64,000 bases of DNA from Rudaeicoccus suwonensis (GTDB taxonomy: Bacteria; Actinomycetota; Actinomycetes; Actinomycetales; Dermatophilaceae), in the NCBI RefSeq assembly GCF_007829035.1, contig NZ_VIVQ01000001.1, positions 372,001 through 436,000 of the forward strand. The letters are read 5' to 3'. The stretch's first letter is position 1; the number at the start of each line of letters is the position of its first letter. A program made the translations under genes and the position numbers. Shown in pieces: positions 8,929-17,776 of this stretch. The notes beneath the pieces were generated by a model, which saw nothing but the letters and a program-made list of their open reading frames with translations, ran no database searches and was not told the DNA's origin.

Positions 8929-9032
8929 CTGTTCGAACTCCTTCTGGGCTTTCGCCTGAGATGCTGGTGTGACCAACGTCGAGGGTTCACACCGGCGTAA
9001 TTGGTGTCAGCGCGAAGCGGTGGCCCGCGCCG

Positions 9033-9060
9033 ATCAGTGCTGACGAATCAGTGCTGACGA
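9033..9060. repeat. 14-bp perfect tandem direct repeat
   Basis: Two adjacent exact copies of ATCAGTGCTGACGA lie in the 366-bp spacer between the two G1 peptidase genes, about 105 bp upstream of the copy-1 start. They could be a direct-repeat operator for the peptidase promoter; that role is inferred from location only. Confidence 0.75.
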
Positions 9061-9080
9061 AGCTACGCACGCCGGCCCCG

Positions 9081-9100
9081 GTTGAAAACCGTTGAAAACC
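9081..9100. repeat. 10-bp perfect tandem direct repeat
   Basis: Two adjacent exact copies of GTTGAAAACC, 20 bp from the 14-bp tandem pair in the same peptidase spacer. The local sequence is AT-richer than the surroundings, as expected near a promoter. The function is unknown. Confidence 0.7.
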
Positions 9101-9205
9101 GATGTTTTACATCCGCGCTGGCGAATCTTGACCGTTCACTGACGTATGCCGGAACGGCGTTGCCCGCGCCATACGTGCCGCTGACCGAAGGCTCCGGACA
9201 CAGAA

Positions 9206-9238
9206 GCGGCCCCAGAACCATGATGGTTCTGGGGCCGC
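9206..9238 (-). terminator. intrinsic terminator of G1 peptidase copy 2
   Basis: A 15-bp perfect stem (9206-9220 with 9224-9238) with a 3-nt loop lies 57 bp beyond the stop codon of the peptidase gene at 9295. The rest of the 8929-9294 spacer holds the two tandem repeats and no recognisable gene. Confidence 0.85.
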
Positions 9239-9294
9239 CCCTGTTGGCAGCGGTGCCGACAGGTCAGGGATGTCGTACCGTCAACCTCCCGAGA

Positions 9295-10110
9295 TCACTC
9301 CTGCAGGTAGCTGATCGAGAAGCTGTTGCCGCCGGACAGGGCACTGGTGTGGTCCTCGTAGCCGTTGCTGTTGGAGGCGTCCATCGCGGTCGGGCTGAAG
9401 TTGCCAAGGGCGCTGCCGTCGACGGTGGCGCCGGTGAACTTCACCGAGCCGAAGTTCGGGTAGGACGCGGTCGGCGACTCCATCACGAAGTCGGCGCTGG
9501 CGTTCGCGCCGTTGTAGGACTTGGTGATCGTCCGGGTCCAGCCCTGTGTCGTGTCGGCGAGCGTCAAGGTGTACTTCTTGCCGCTGCGCGAGACAGTGGC
9601 GGTGATGTGGTCGCCGGCCTTGACGGTGTTGCTGTAGTACACCGGGTTGGCGGGGTACATCTCGTACCACCCCTGGTAGACCGGGGATCCGGAGGAGCAG
9701 TCGGTGGCGACACCAGTCTGCTCGACCGAGGAACTGCCGTACCCGTCGATGCCGACCCACGGGGCCATCAGGTCGTTGGTGGAGTTGCACGTGACCTTCG
9801 GCTCGGTCCACGAACTCTTGGTCGAGGTGAAGCCGGAGCCGGTGGCGACCATGCCGGACCAGTTGCCGCCGTTGATGTTGAACCCGTGACGGGCCCGAGC
9901 GTTGACACCCCTCGCTGCGCCGCCGATGTCCCGGACACCGAAATGGGCTGCTGCCAGGCCGGCGGTCTTGGCGCCGTCAGCGAACGTGTGGGCGGCGGCG
10001 GGAGCGGGCTGAGCGGCGTGGGCGGCTCCGGTGCCGGCAATCCCGGCAGCGGCGAGAGCGAGCACGCCGGTGGCGACGGTGAGGGTTCGACGGGTGTGAA
10101 GGGTGCGCAT
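9295..10110 (-). CDS. secreted G1 family (glutamic) endopeptidase, copy 2
   Basis: A 271-residue close paralogue of the gene at 8095; long identical stretches such as 'NGGNWSGMVATGSGFTST' show a recent duplication. The signal peptide ends near residue 33. Eqolisin catalytic residues Gln131 ('SVEQTG') and Glu211 ('ADFVMESP') are 80 residues apart, and the Cys pair is kept. Differences cluster in surface segments, where this copy gains Lys/Arg ('SRSGKKYTLTL', 'TKSYNGAN') compared with acidic residues in copy 1, so the two may differ in charge or pH preference. ATG 10110 has GGAG upstream. It has its own terminator, so the copies are probably expressed separately. Confidence 0.85.
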   Translation of the reverse strand: MRTLHTRRTLTVATGVLALAAAGIAGTGAAHAAQPAPAAAHTFADGAKTAGLAAAHFGVRDIGGAARGVNARARHGFNINGGNWSGMVATGSGFTSTKSSWTEPKVTCNSTNDLMAPWVGIDGYGSSSVEQTGVATDCSSGSPVYQGWYEMYPANPVYYSNTVKAGDHITATVSRSGKKYTLTLADTTQGWTRTITKSYNGANASADFVMESPTASYPNFGSVKFTGATVDGSALGNFSPTAMDASNSNGYEDHTSALSGGNSFSISYLQE

Positions 10111-10325
10111 CAGGATCTGAGCTCCTCGGACAGGGTGGCGGCCCCAACAGGCGTTCGGGCCGAACGGTGGCTGAAAGCTACGCCCGTCGTAGTCGCACAG
10201 GCATCATCCGAACGCCAGAATTTACCGTCGTGGGGGCGAATCTTGTCCGGCCCTTTACCCAGTCGGTTCGGCGCGGGTCCAGGGCTGATCCCAGCAGCGG
10301 TCGCCGGCGTCGAAACCGGCTGCAA

Positions 10326-11207
10326 TCACGCTGCTATCAGCGCGATTCCGGCGAGCACCACCACAGCGCCGAGGAACTTGCGAGCCGGTCTCGGCTCGTG
10401 GAACAACCGCCACGCCAGCAGTGACCCGATCACGATGCTGGACTCGCGAGCAGGTGCGACCAGGGCGACCGGCGTGGTCTGCATGGCGATCAGGACAAGT
10501 ACATAGGCCAGCGGCGACAACAACGCGACACACACGATCTCGCGCCAGTACCTGCGTGACACCGCGCGCAGATCCGCGCCTCGTCCGCGCATACCCGGCA
10601 GCAACCCGATCGACTGCCAGGCGGTGCTGAACGCGAAGTACGGCACCGGTGCCAGTGCCAGTGCTGTCATCGAGTGGTCGTCCCACAGGGTGTAGCTCGC
10701 GATCATCACGCCGGTGAGTCCACCCCAGAGGATTCCGCTCGATGCCCGATGCCGTGGCTTTTTCTCCGAAGCCGGTGGCCGAGCGCTCGCGACCACCACG
10801 ACCCCGGTGATCACGATGACCCCGCCCAGCACACCGAGCCATCCTGGCCGTTCGGCAAGCACGACGATCGCGAAGATCATCGTCAGCAGTGGCCCGGTGC
10901 CACGAGCAACGGGATAGACAACACCGAGTTCTGCTTTGTTGTAACCGGTTTGCAGGGTCAACCCGTAGGCGATGTGAAAGACACCGGACAGCAGTGCGGC
11001 CCAGATCAACGACCAGGTCAGCGACGAATTGGTGCTCGCGAGAACGATGAAGCCGATCGGCAGCCAGATCACCGCGGACAACAATGCATAGGAGAACACG
11101 AAGACGTAACCGCCGCCCTCGACGCGTTTGGCGGCGATGTTCCACGTCGCGTGCAGGACTGCTGCGGTGAGCACGAGTGCAAGGGCATGAGCCGACACCC
11201 CAACCAC
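10326..11207 (-). CDS. EamA/DMT-superfamily transporter
   Basis: A 293-residue integral membrane protein with about ten hydrophobic segments in two EamA-like halves. The first half ends near 'GVIVITGVVVVASARPP'; a hydrophilic linker ('ASEKKPRHRASS') precedes the second. Each half carries the 'P-AR-T-LL' or 'PARESS' type motif seen in drug/metabolite exporters ('VYPVARGTGPLLTM', 'LVAPARESSIVIGSLL'). The substrate cannot be predicted. It appears to be a single gene between the G1 peptidases and the fadE5-like gene. ATG 11207 is used; an internal start is possible. Confidence 0.85.
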   Translation of the reverse strand: MVGVSAHALALVLTAAVLHATWNIAAKRVEGGGYVFVFSYALLSAVIWLPIGFIVLASTNSSLTWSLIWAALLSGVFHIAYGLTLQTGYNKAELGVVYPVARGTGPLLTMIFAIVVLAERPGWLGVLGGVIVITGVVVVASARPPASEKKPRHRASSGILWGGLTGVMIASYTLWDDHSMTALALAPVPYFAFSTAWQSIGLLPGMRGRGADLRAVSRRYWREIVCVALLSPLAYVLVLIAMQTTPVALVAPARESSIVIGSLLAWRLFHEPRPARKFLGAVVVLAGIALIAA

Positions 11208-11294
11208 CCTATCGGGGCAGCGGCGGCACGTTCGTCAAGCCGTGAGCCGACGCCGCCCCGCGCTCGCCTTATCCCTGGCTCACGGCAGCTCGCC

Positions 11295-13229
11295 TCAGAG
11301 CTGGGCGATCGGTGCGGTGATCAGCTCATCCGGTATGCCGAAGCCGTCGACCAGAGTCAGCACCTGCGGACGCAATTCCGCGCACAGTTCGTTGACCGAC
11401 GCGGTCACCGCACGGGAGCGGCTGCCGCTGATCCGGCCGTGCTCGAGGAACCACGCACGGTCGGCCTCGATCGAGCTCAGCGCGTAGAGCGTCAGCACCC
11501 GCCCGAGCAGGTCTTTCGCGGCTCCGTCGGCCATCGCTTCGTGGCTCTCCAGGGCGGCGTCGAGCACACACCGGTCGATGTGCGCGCGAGCGGCGAAGAG
11601 CACATGGTCCTGTGCTTTGTTGAAGATGTCGAAAGCGTTCTCTTTAGTGGCTTTTCGCAGCCGGTTGCCCAGGGTTTCGAGTGCGTGGTCGGCTCTTTGC
11701 TCGAACATCGACATCGCCCACGGCAGGCTGTCGGTCGCGCTGTCGTCGTCGCGCCCGGTGGCGGTGTCGACCAGCCGCTGGATGCCGGCGCGCCGTGCGG
11801 TCCGCTCGACAATGCGACCACCGAGTTGTGCCGCGATCTTGCCAACCATCCCGGCGGAGTCCAGATCGCCCCACATCTCTTTGTAGTCGGTGAGCAGTCC
11901 CTTGGCCGTCAGCTGCAACAGGACGGTGTTGTCGCCCTCGAAGGTGGCGAAAACGTCGACGTCCGAACGCATTTGGGTGAGTTCGTTCTCCGCCATGTAG
12001 CCGGCACCGCCACATGCCTCACGACACGCCTGAATGGTGTCGACCGCGTGCCAGGTGGTGACCGCCTTCAGCCCCGCGACACGGGTCTCGAGCTCGCGCT
12101 GCGCCTCCTGCCGCTCCTTGGCGGCGGGGTCGTCCGCGGTCAGAACCGGTGCGACGTCGCCGTGCAGCTCCTGCAGCCGCTCGGTGACGGCGTTCTGCGC
12201 GAAACTCAGTGCATACGACTTCGCCAGGCGAGGCAGCAGAACCCGTTGGTGCGCAAGGTAATCCAGCACCACGACCTCTTGATCGTCGCCGGGTGCGGAG
12301 AACTGGCGACGGGTGCTGCCATAACGTATGGCGATTGTCAGCGCCTTCTTCGCGGCCGCGCCGGAGCCGCCACCCACGCACACACGGCCACGCACAAGCG
12401 TCCCGAGCATGGTGAAGAATCGGCGGCCCGCGCTGTCGATGTCCGAGACATAGTTGCCGTCGTCGTCGATGTCGCCGAATGCGTTGAGCAGATTGGCTTT
12501 CGGCACTCGCACGTGGTCGAACGCGAGGGTGCCGTTGTCGACGCCGGGCAGCCCGCCCTTGTCGCCGTTGTCGCCGATCGTGACGCCGGGCAGTGCCGCG
12601 CCGCCCTCGTCGCGGATGGGCATCAGCACCGCGTGCACACCGTGGTCGCCTTCGCGCGTGATCAACTGGGCGAAGACCACCGCCATACGGCCGTCGACGG
12701 CGGCATTGCCGATGTAGGTCTTGGTCGCCGACGGGGTGGGGGAGTTCACGACCAGTTCGTGGGTCGAATCGTCATACGTGGCAGTGGTTTCCAACTCCTG
12801 CACGTTGCTGCCGTGCCCTACCTCGGTCATCGCGAAGCAGCCCAGCAGCTTCGCGGTCATGATGTCCTCGAGGTATGCCGAGTGGTGTCGGTCGGTGCCC
12901 AGTCGCGCGACCGCGCCGCCGAACAGCCCGAACTGCACCCCGACCTTCACCAGCAGCGACAGGTCGCCCAGTGCCTGCATCTCGAACAGCACGCAGGACG
13001 CCGCGTAGTCGCGCTCACCGCCATACGCCACGGGGAAGCCGACGCGACCGAAGCCTTCACCGGCGAGCGTCTTCAACGACGCGGTCGTCAGCGCCCGGTG
13101 GTCGGCGACCGACAGGCCCGTCGGCGCGAGCATCCAGTCGGCGGACAACTGGTCGCGCGCCTCGCTGCGCAGATCCGCCCACCGCCCGTCCAGGGCTGTG
13201 ATCAGTTCGCTTGCAATGGGATTCGTCAC
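11295..13229 (-). CDS. acyl-CoA dehydrogenase/oxidase-like flavoprotein, FadE5-like
   Basis: A 644-residue acyl-CoA dehydrogenase-family protein with an ACOX-like C-terminal extension. 'MTEVGHGSNVQ' is the flavin/substrate motif after the N-terminal helical domain, 'YGSTRRQF' lies mid-protein, and 'CREACGGAGYMAENELTQMR' (in parts) with 'TFEGDNTVLLQ' marks the catalytic and FAD-binding region. The start is GTG 13229, overlapping the upstream tetR stop by four bases (GTGA) with AGGAG five bases upstream. The order FadE5, TetR, FadA2, FabG4, HtdX resembles the Mycobacterium tuberculosis Rv0241c-Rv0244c region, so a beta-oxidation role is likely. Confidence 0.85.
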   Translation of the reverse strand: MTNPIASELITALDGRWADLRSEARDQLSADWMLAPTGLSVADHRALTTASLKTLAGEGFGRVGFPVAYGGERDYAASCVLFEMQALGDLSLLVKVGVQFGLFGGAVARLGTDRHHSAYLEDIMTAKLLGCFAMTEVGHGSNVQELETTATYDDSTHELVVNSPTPSATKTYIGNAAVDGRMAVVFAQLITREGDHGVHAVLMPIRDEGGAALPGVTIGDNGDKGGLPGVDNGTLAFDHVRVPKANLLNAFGDIDDDGNYVSDIDSAGRRFFTMLGTLVRGRVCVGGGSGAAAKKALTIAIRYGSTRRQFSAPGDDQEVVVLDYLAHQRVLLPRLAKSYALSFAQNAVTERLQELHGDVAPVLTADDPAAKERQEAQRELETRVAGLKAVTTWHAVDTIQACREACGGAGYMAENELTQMRSDVDVFATFEGDNTVLLQLTAKGLLTDYKEMWGDLDSAGMVGKIAAQLGGRIVERTARRAGIQRLVDTATGRDDDSATDSLPWAMSMFEQRADHALETLGNRLRKATKENAFDIFNKAQDHVLFAARAHIDRCVLDAALESHEAMADGAAKDLLGRVLTLYALSSIEADRAWFLEHGRISGSRSRAVTASVNELCAELRPQVLTLVDGFGIPDELITAPIAQL

Positions 13230-13981
13230 TTCGACTCCTCTGTCGAGTTGCTCAGCACGCCGGTCAGTCCGACTGCTGCGAAATCTGCGAGATGGGCGAC
13301 AACGCTCGCCCGCGGGGCGCGGTCGGGGTCGGCCAGCCATCGGTCGGCCGATTCGCGGACAAAACCGATCAGACCGTGCGCCCACAACCTCGCCGGTTCG
13401 ACGTCCTTGCCGGCGATGGTGAGCGCCGCGGCGAAGATCGGCTCGAGGACTCCGGCGATCGTGTCGCTGAGCCCGATCACCGGGTCCTGCTCCGGCGGGA
13501 TGTTCAGTTGCGGTCTCCGCACGACGAACCGGTAGACCTCCGGATCGCGTTCGACCTGGCGCAGGTAGCTGTCGATGACGGCCACGGTCATCTCACGGGT
13601 GTGACCGGACGTGAGCTCGTGGGCCGCGGCATGCGCCGCGTCGACATCGGTCAGCGACTTGTGCAGGTCGGTCAGGATCCGGTCGTCGACGCTTTCGCAC
13701 ACCGCGAGATACAGCCCGAGGCGATCGCCCATGTGCCGGTAGATCACGGTCTTGCTGGTGCCCGCCTCGGCGGCGATCTCGTCCATGCCCACGGTCGCTC
13801 CGTGCTTACGTATGGCGCGCAGCGCTGCCTCGGTGAGCTCTCGTCGACGCTCGGCGCGGTGCTGGGTCCAGCGGGTGTCGCGCCCGTCGACGCGCACCGC
13901 GTCAGGGATTTCGGAAGTGCTCGCGGCATTCGATGCGTCGCTGCGCGCCGCCGATCGGCGGGACTGCTCTGTCTGGCCCAT
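13226..13981 (-). CDS. TetR-family regulator of the fadE5/fadA2 module
   Basis: A 251-residue TetR protein with a polar N-terminal tail of about 40 residues, then the DNA-binding helices ('ELTEAALRAIRKHG', 'MDEIAAEAGTSKTVIYRHMG') at roughly residues 48-90 and a C-terminal ligand domain. It is cotranscribed with the fadE5-like gene (4-bp overlap) and divergent from fadA2-fabG4-htdX across an 87-bp spacer (13982-14068), so it likely controls both sides. I see no clean palindrome in that spacer; the sequence CCGTATCGG at about 14019 is only weakly symmetric. Confidence 0.87.
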   Translation of the reverse strand: MGQTEQSRRSAARSDASNAASTSEIPDAVRVDGRDTRWTQHRAERRRELTEAALRAIRKHGATVGMDEIAAEAGTSKTVIYRHMGDRLGLYLAVCESVDDRILTDLHKSLTDVDAAHAAAHELTSGHTREMTVAVIDSYLRQVERDPEVYRFVVRRPQLNIPPEQDPVIGLSDTIAGVLEPIFAAALTIAGKDVEPARLWAHGLIGFVRESADRWLADPDRAPRASVVAHLADFAAVGLTGVLSNSTEESK

Positions 13982-14068
13982 GTCCGGCAGAGTATCCGAA
14001 ACTCGACGTACCTGCTACTCTCCGTATCGGTAATTATTCGCTCAGCCGACCTTCATCGGAGAACTCTC

Positions 14069-15346
14069 ATGAGCCCACGTGACGTCTACGTCCTCGGTGG
14101 TAACCGCATCCCCTTCGTCCGCTCCGGCGGCAAATACCTCAAGGCGTCCAACCAGGACATGCTGACCGCCGCCATCGACGGTCTGGTCTCGCGCCACGAC
14201 CTGTCCGGTGAGCGCCTCGGCGAGGTCGCGGCGGGTGCCGTCATCAAGCACGCGCGGGATTTCAACCTGACTCGCGAAAGCGTGCTGGGCTCTCACCTGT
14301 CGCCCCAGACCCCCGCGTATGACGTGCAGCAGGCCTGCGGCACCGGCCTCGAGGCGACGATCCTGGTGGCCAACAAGATCGCCCTCGGTCAGGTGGACTC
14401 GGCGATCGCCGGCGGCACCGACACCACCTCCGACGCTCCGCTGGCCATCAACGACGACCTGCGCCGCACCCTGATGATGGTCAACTACGCCAAGACACCG
14501 CAGCAGCGGCTCAAGGCGCTGACCAAGATCCGACCGGGCCAGTTCGCACCTGAGCAACCCAAGAACGCCGAGCCGCGCACCGGTCTGGCGATGGGTGATC
14601 ACCAGGCGATCACCACAAAGGAGTGGGGCATCAGCCGTGAGGCACAGGACGAGCTCGCGGCCCTCAGCCACCAGAACCTCGCCGCGGCATACGGGCGCGG
14701 CTTCTTCGACGACCTGGTGACCCCCTATCTCGGTGTCAGCAAGGACAACAACCTGCGCCCGGACTCCACGCCTGAGAAGCTGGCCAAGCTCAAGCCGGTG
14801 TTCGGCAAGGGCGAGGGCGCCACCATGACGGCCGGCAACTCCACCCCGCTGACCGACGGCGCATCCGTCGTGCTGCTCGGCTCGGCCGACTGGGCGCAGG
14901 AGCGCAAGTTGACCCCGCTGGCCCGCTTCGTCGACGGTGAGACCGCTGCGGTCGATTACGTGCACGGCGGCGAAGGCCTGCTGATGGCGCCGCCCTACGC
15001 GATCGCCCGGCTCCTGCAGCGCAACGGCCTGACGTTGCAGGATTTCGAATTCTACGAGTTCCACGAGGCATTCGCCTCCACGGTGCTGTGCCATCTGGCT
15101 GCGATGGAGAGCCCGGAGTTCTGCAAGGAGCGCCTGGGCCTGGACGAGCCGCTCGGCTCGGTCGACCGCAGCAAGCTCAACGTCAACGGCTCGTCGCTGG
15201 CGGCCGGTCACCCCTTCGCAGCCACCGGCGGCCGCATCGTCGCCTCGCTGGCGAAGATGTTGCACGAGAAGGGGTCGGGCCGCGGCCTGATCTCCATCTG
15301 CGCGGCGGGCGGTCAGGGTGTCGTCGCGATTCTGGAGGCAGTGTGA
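14069..15346 (+). CDS. acetyl-CoA C-acyltransferase (thiolase), FadA2-like
   Basis: A 425-residue thiolase II-type enzyme. Nucleophile Cys90 is in 'QQACGTGLEA', 'HEAFAST' and 'AAGHPFAATGGR' carry the catalytic histidines, and Cys411 lies in 'CAAGGQG' near the C-terminus. It cleaves 3-ketoacyl-CoA with CoA (or condenses acetyl-CoA). ATG 14069 follows GGAG at seven bases; in-frame codons upstream lie inside the divergent tetR. Its stop overlaps the fabG4-like start by one base (TGATG), so the two are translationally coupled. Confidence 0.9.
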   Translation: MSPRDVYVLGGNRIPFVRSGGKYLKASNQDMLTAAIDGLVSRHDLSGERLGEVAAGAVIKHARDFNLTRESVLGSHLSPQTPAYDVQQACGTGLEATILVANKIALGQVDSAIAGGTDTTSDAPLAINDDLRRTLMMVNYAKTPQQRLKALTKIRPGQFAPEQPKNAEPRTGLAMGDHQAITTKEWGISREAQDELAALSHQNLAAAYGRGFFDDLVTPYLGVSKDNNLRPDSTPEKLAKLKPVFGKGEGATMTAGNSTPLTDGASVVLLGSADWAQERKLTPLARFVDGETAAVDYVHGGEGLLMAPPYAIARLLQRNGLTLQDFEFYEFHEAFASTVLCHLAAMESPEFCKERLGLDEPLGSVDRSKLNVNGSSLAAGHPFAATGGRIVASLAKMLHEKGSGRGLISICAAGGQGVVAILEAV

Positions 15347-16716
15347 TGGCTGACGGCTACAGCAACTTCGTCAACAAGAACCCCCTCGGCAAGAAGCTCG
15401 CCGGTCAGTTCGGACTGCCCAAGCCGCCGGTCCTGCGTCGCTACGAGCCGGGTCAGGAACTCACGACCGGGCCGGTTGCGATCGGGTCCTTCGACGGCGG
15501 GAAGGTCGCCTCGGCGCTCATCGACATCGTCGAGTCCTCCGGTGCCGTGGTCGTCGACGCGACCCCCGAGGCGACCTACGAGAAGGGGTCGCTCGGAGCC
15601 GCGGTCTACGACGCCACCGGCCTGCGGACCATCGATGACCTCGAGATCTTGCGCGCCACGCTGGCACCGGCGGTCAAGGCGCTCGGCAAGAACGCCCGCG
15701 TGCTGATCATCGGCACGCCGCCGGCCGAGCAGGATCGGCCGGAGGCCGCGGCCACGCAGCAGGCGCTCGAAGGCATCATGCGGTCGATCGGCAAGGAGTT
15801 GCTGCGCGGCGCCACCGCCAACCTCATCTGGTTGTCCGGCGACGCCTTCGACGAGCCCGAGGTGCTTGCTTCACCGGTGCGCTTCTTCCTCTCGAGCCGA
15901 TCGGCATACGTCGGCGGTCAGCCGCTGCGCGTCGGCAAGGCCGTCGTCCCGCAGGTCGCGGACTGGCGGGCGCCGCTGCAAGGTGAGGTCGCTGTCGTGA
16001 CCGGCGCTGCGCGTGGGATCGGCGCCAAGATCGCGGAGGTCTTCGCCCGTCAGGGCGCAGCGGTGATCGTGGTCGACATTCCCGCGGCCGGAGAGTCGCT
16101 GTCCAAGGTCGCCAACAAGATCGGCGGCGTCGCGCTGCAGCTCGACATCACCGCGCCCGACGCCGGTCAGAAGATCGCCGAGGCAGTGGCCCGCAAGGGT
16201 GACAAGCTCGCGGCCATCGTGCACAACGCCGGCATCACCCGCGACAAGTTGTTCGTCAACGACGACGCCGCCCGCTGGGGGAGCGTCATCGCGGTCAACA
16301 TCAAGGCGGAGATGGCCATCAACGCCACGCTGCTCGACCCGGCACTTCCCGGTGGCCTCAAGGACGGCGGTCGGATCATCGGCGTCGCCTCCACCTCCGG
16401 CATCGGCGGCAACCGTGGCCAGGCGAACTACGCGGCGTCCAAGGCCGGGGTCATGGGTCTGGTCCGGGCGGAGGCACCGGAGCTGGCGCCGCGGCAGATC
16501 ACCATCAACGCGATCGCCCCCGGGTTCATCGAGACCGAGATGACCGCCAAGATCCCGCTCGCCACCCGCGAGGTCGGTCGCCGGATCAACGCGCTGATGC
16601 AGGGTGGTCAGCCGGTCGATGTCGCCGAGGCGATCGCCTTCCTCGCCGAGCCGGGCTCGGCGGGCGTGACCGGCCAGGTGCTGCGCGTCTGCGGCCACAG
16701 CCAGCTCGGGGCGTGA
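15346..16716 (+). CDS. two-domain 3-oxoacyl reductase, FabG4-like
   Basis: A 456-residue high-molecular-weight FabG. Residues 1-205 form a degenerate N-terminal Rossmann-like domain beginning 'MADGYSNFVNKNPLGKKL'. The C-terminal half is a catalytic SDR with 'VVTGAARGIG', 'VHNAGITRDKL', Ser in 'STSGIGGNRG' and a YAASK active site in 'ANYAASKAG'. FabG4 of mycobacteria is NADH-dependent with the same two-domain layout. The start ATG overlaps the thiolase stop. The N-terminal half lacks an intact glycine-rich cofactor motif, as is usual for the family. Confidence 0.9.
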   Translation: MADGYSNFVNKNPLGKKLAGQFGLPKPPVLRRYEPGQELTTGPVAIGSFDGGKVASALIDIVESSGAVVVDATPEATYEKGSLGAAVYDATGLRTIDDLEILRATLAPAVKALGKNARVLIIGTPPAEQDRPEAAATQQALEGIMRSIGKELLRGATANLIWLSGDAFDEPEVLASPVRFFLSSRSAYVGGQPLRVGKAVVPQVADWRAPLQGEVAVVTGAARGIGAKIAEVFARQGAAVIVVDIPAAGESLSKVANKIGGVALQLDITAPDAGQKIAEAVARKGDKLAAIVHNAGITRDKLFVNDDAARWGSVIAVNIKAEMAINATLLDPALPGGLKDGGRIIGVASTSGIGGNRGQANYAASKAGVMGLVRAEAPELAPRQITINAIAPGFIETEMTAKIPLATREVGRRINALMQGGQPVDVAEAIAFLAEPGSAGVTGQVLRVCGHSQLGA

Positions 16717-16723
16717 GCGCAGT

Positions 16724-17587
16724 ATGACGAAGGTCATCGAGTTGAGCGGTCCTCCGTCGCTCGGTCGGGTCTACGCCAAGGCGGTCGCGACCTCTCGCGG
16801 CCGCCGCGGCGGGGACCTGCCGGACGTCCGCGTCGTCCGCAAGGGTGTGCGCGTCGATCCTGCGGCGCTCGCCGACTACGACCGGGTCTGCGGGTTCGCG
16901 CTGCGCGACGAACTGCCTGCGACATACCTGCACAATCTGGCGTTCCCGCTGCAGGTGAGCCTGTTCGCCGACAAGAGGTATCCCTACCCGCTCAACGGCA
17001 GCGTCCATCTCGACAACACGCTGACCCAGCATCGGCCGGTGCTGCTCACCGAAGCGATCGACCTGTCGGTGACCGCCGGCAACGCGCGGCCGCATCGTCG
17101 CGGGGTGCAGGTCGACATCACCTCGCAGGCGCACGTCGCCGGCGAGCTGGTCTGGGAGGGCCTGGCGACCTATCTGTACCGCGGCCGGCGGATCGAGGGC
17201 GCCGAGCCGCCGCGGGCCGCCGAGGGCGACGCACCGGACGGTCCTGGTGCCGTATGGCGCCTGTCGGGCGACCTCGGCCGCCGGTTCTCCGCGGTCAGCG
17301 GCGACATCAACCCGATCCACCTGCACCCACTCACCGCCAAGGCGATGGGCTTCCCGCGCACGATCGTGCACGGCATGTGGAGCCAGGCGGCGATGCTGGC
17401 CGGTGTCGAGAGCAGGCTGTCTCCGGCATACGTCGCGTCGATGTCGTTCCGCAAGCCGGTGCTCATCCCTGGCACGGTGCGATTCGTCGCGCAGGTGGGT
17501 GCCCCCGGCGAGGCGACGCAGCTCGCGCTGCGGGACCGCCGCAAGGACACCGTCCTCGTGCGCGGGGACGTCCGGCCGATTTCGTGA
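16724..17587 (+). CDS. MaoC-type (R)-3-hydroxyacyl dehydratase, HtdX-like
   Basis: A 287-residue double hot-dog dehydratase. The hydratase-2 motif is in the C-terminal half: 'SGDINPIHLHPLTAKAMG' followed by 'IVHGMWSQAAML', with Asp and His as the likely catalytic pair. The N-terminal half is a second, degenerate hot-dog. It starts seven bases after the fabG4-like stop, completing a FadA2-FabG4-HtdX transcription unit. Mycobacterial HtdX resembles it in size and context. It likely interconverts 2-enoyl and (R)-3-hydroxyacyl thioesters. Confidence 0.88.
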   Translation: MTKVIELSGPPSLGRVYAKAVATSRGRRGGDLPDVRVVRKGVRVDPAALADYDRVCGFALRDELPATYLHNLAFPLQVSLFADKRYPYPLNGSVHLDNTLTQHRPVLLTEAIDLSVTAGNARPHRRGVQVDITSQAHVAGELVWEGLATYLYRGRRIEGAEPPRAAEGDAPDGPGAVWRLSGDLGRRFSAVSGDINPIHLHPLTAKAMGFPRTIVHGMWSQAAMLAGVESRLSPAYVASMSFRKPVLIPGTVRFVAQVGAPGEATQLALRDRRKDTVLVRGDVRPIS

Positions 17588-17661
17588 TCGAAGAGGTCGT
17601 CGGGTAATCTCTTCGCTGCACTGCTGAGCAGGCGACGATGCGTTGCGCTCAGCGGCAGCAG

Positions 17662-17734
17662 GCCCCTATAGCTCAGTCGGTAGAGCGTCTCCATGGTAAG
17701 GAGAAGGTCAACGGTTCGATTCCGTTTGGGGGCT
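17662..17734 (+). tRNA. tRNA-Thr (GGT)
   Basis: Acceptor GCCCCTA pairs with TGGGGGC with one G-T wobble. The anticodon stem TCTCC/GGAGA encloses loop ATGGTAA, anticodon GGT (17695-17697). The T-loop GGTTCGATTCC is present. No CCA is encoded. It is followed 42 bp later by tRNA-Met. Confidence 0.95.
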
Positions 17735-17776
17735 CTGGTGAGCCGGTGCCGGGTTTCCGGTGCCACTTCATCCCAA

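Noticed and set aside
7258-9000. Plus-strand open frame (580 codons) through yajQ, tRNA-Tyr and the first G1 peptidase
   Set aside because: It crosses a tRNA gene and a terminator and is antisense to recognised proteins.
10674-13535. Plus-strand open frame of 953 codons
   Set aside because: Antisense to the EamA transporter and the FadE5-like gene; composition is that of a shadow frame.
13982-14068. TetR operator in the fadE5/fadA2 divergent spacer
   Set aside because: Only weakly symmetric sequence around 14019; no convincing palindrome by eye.
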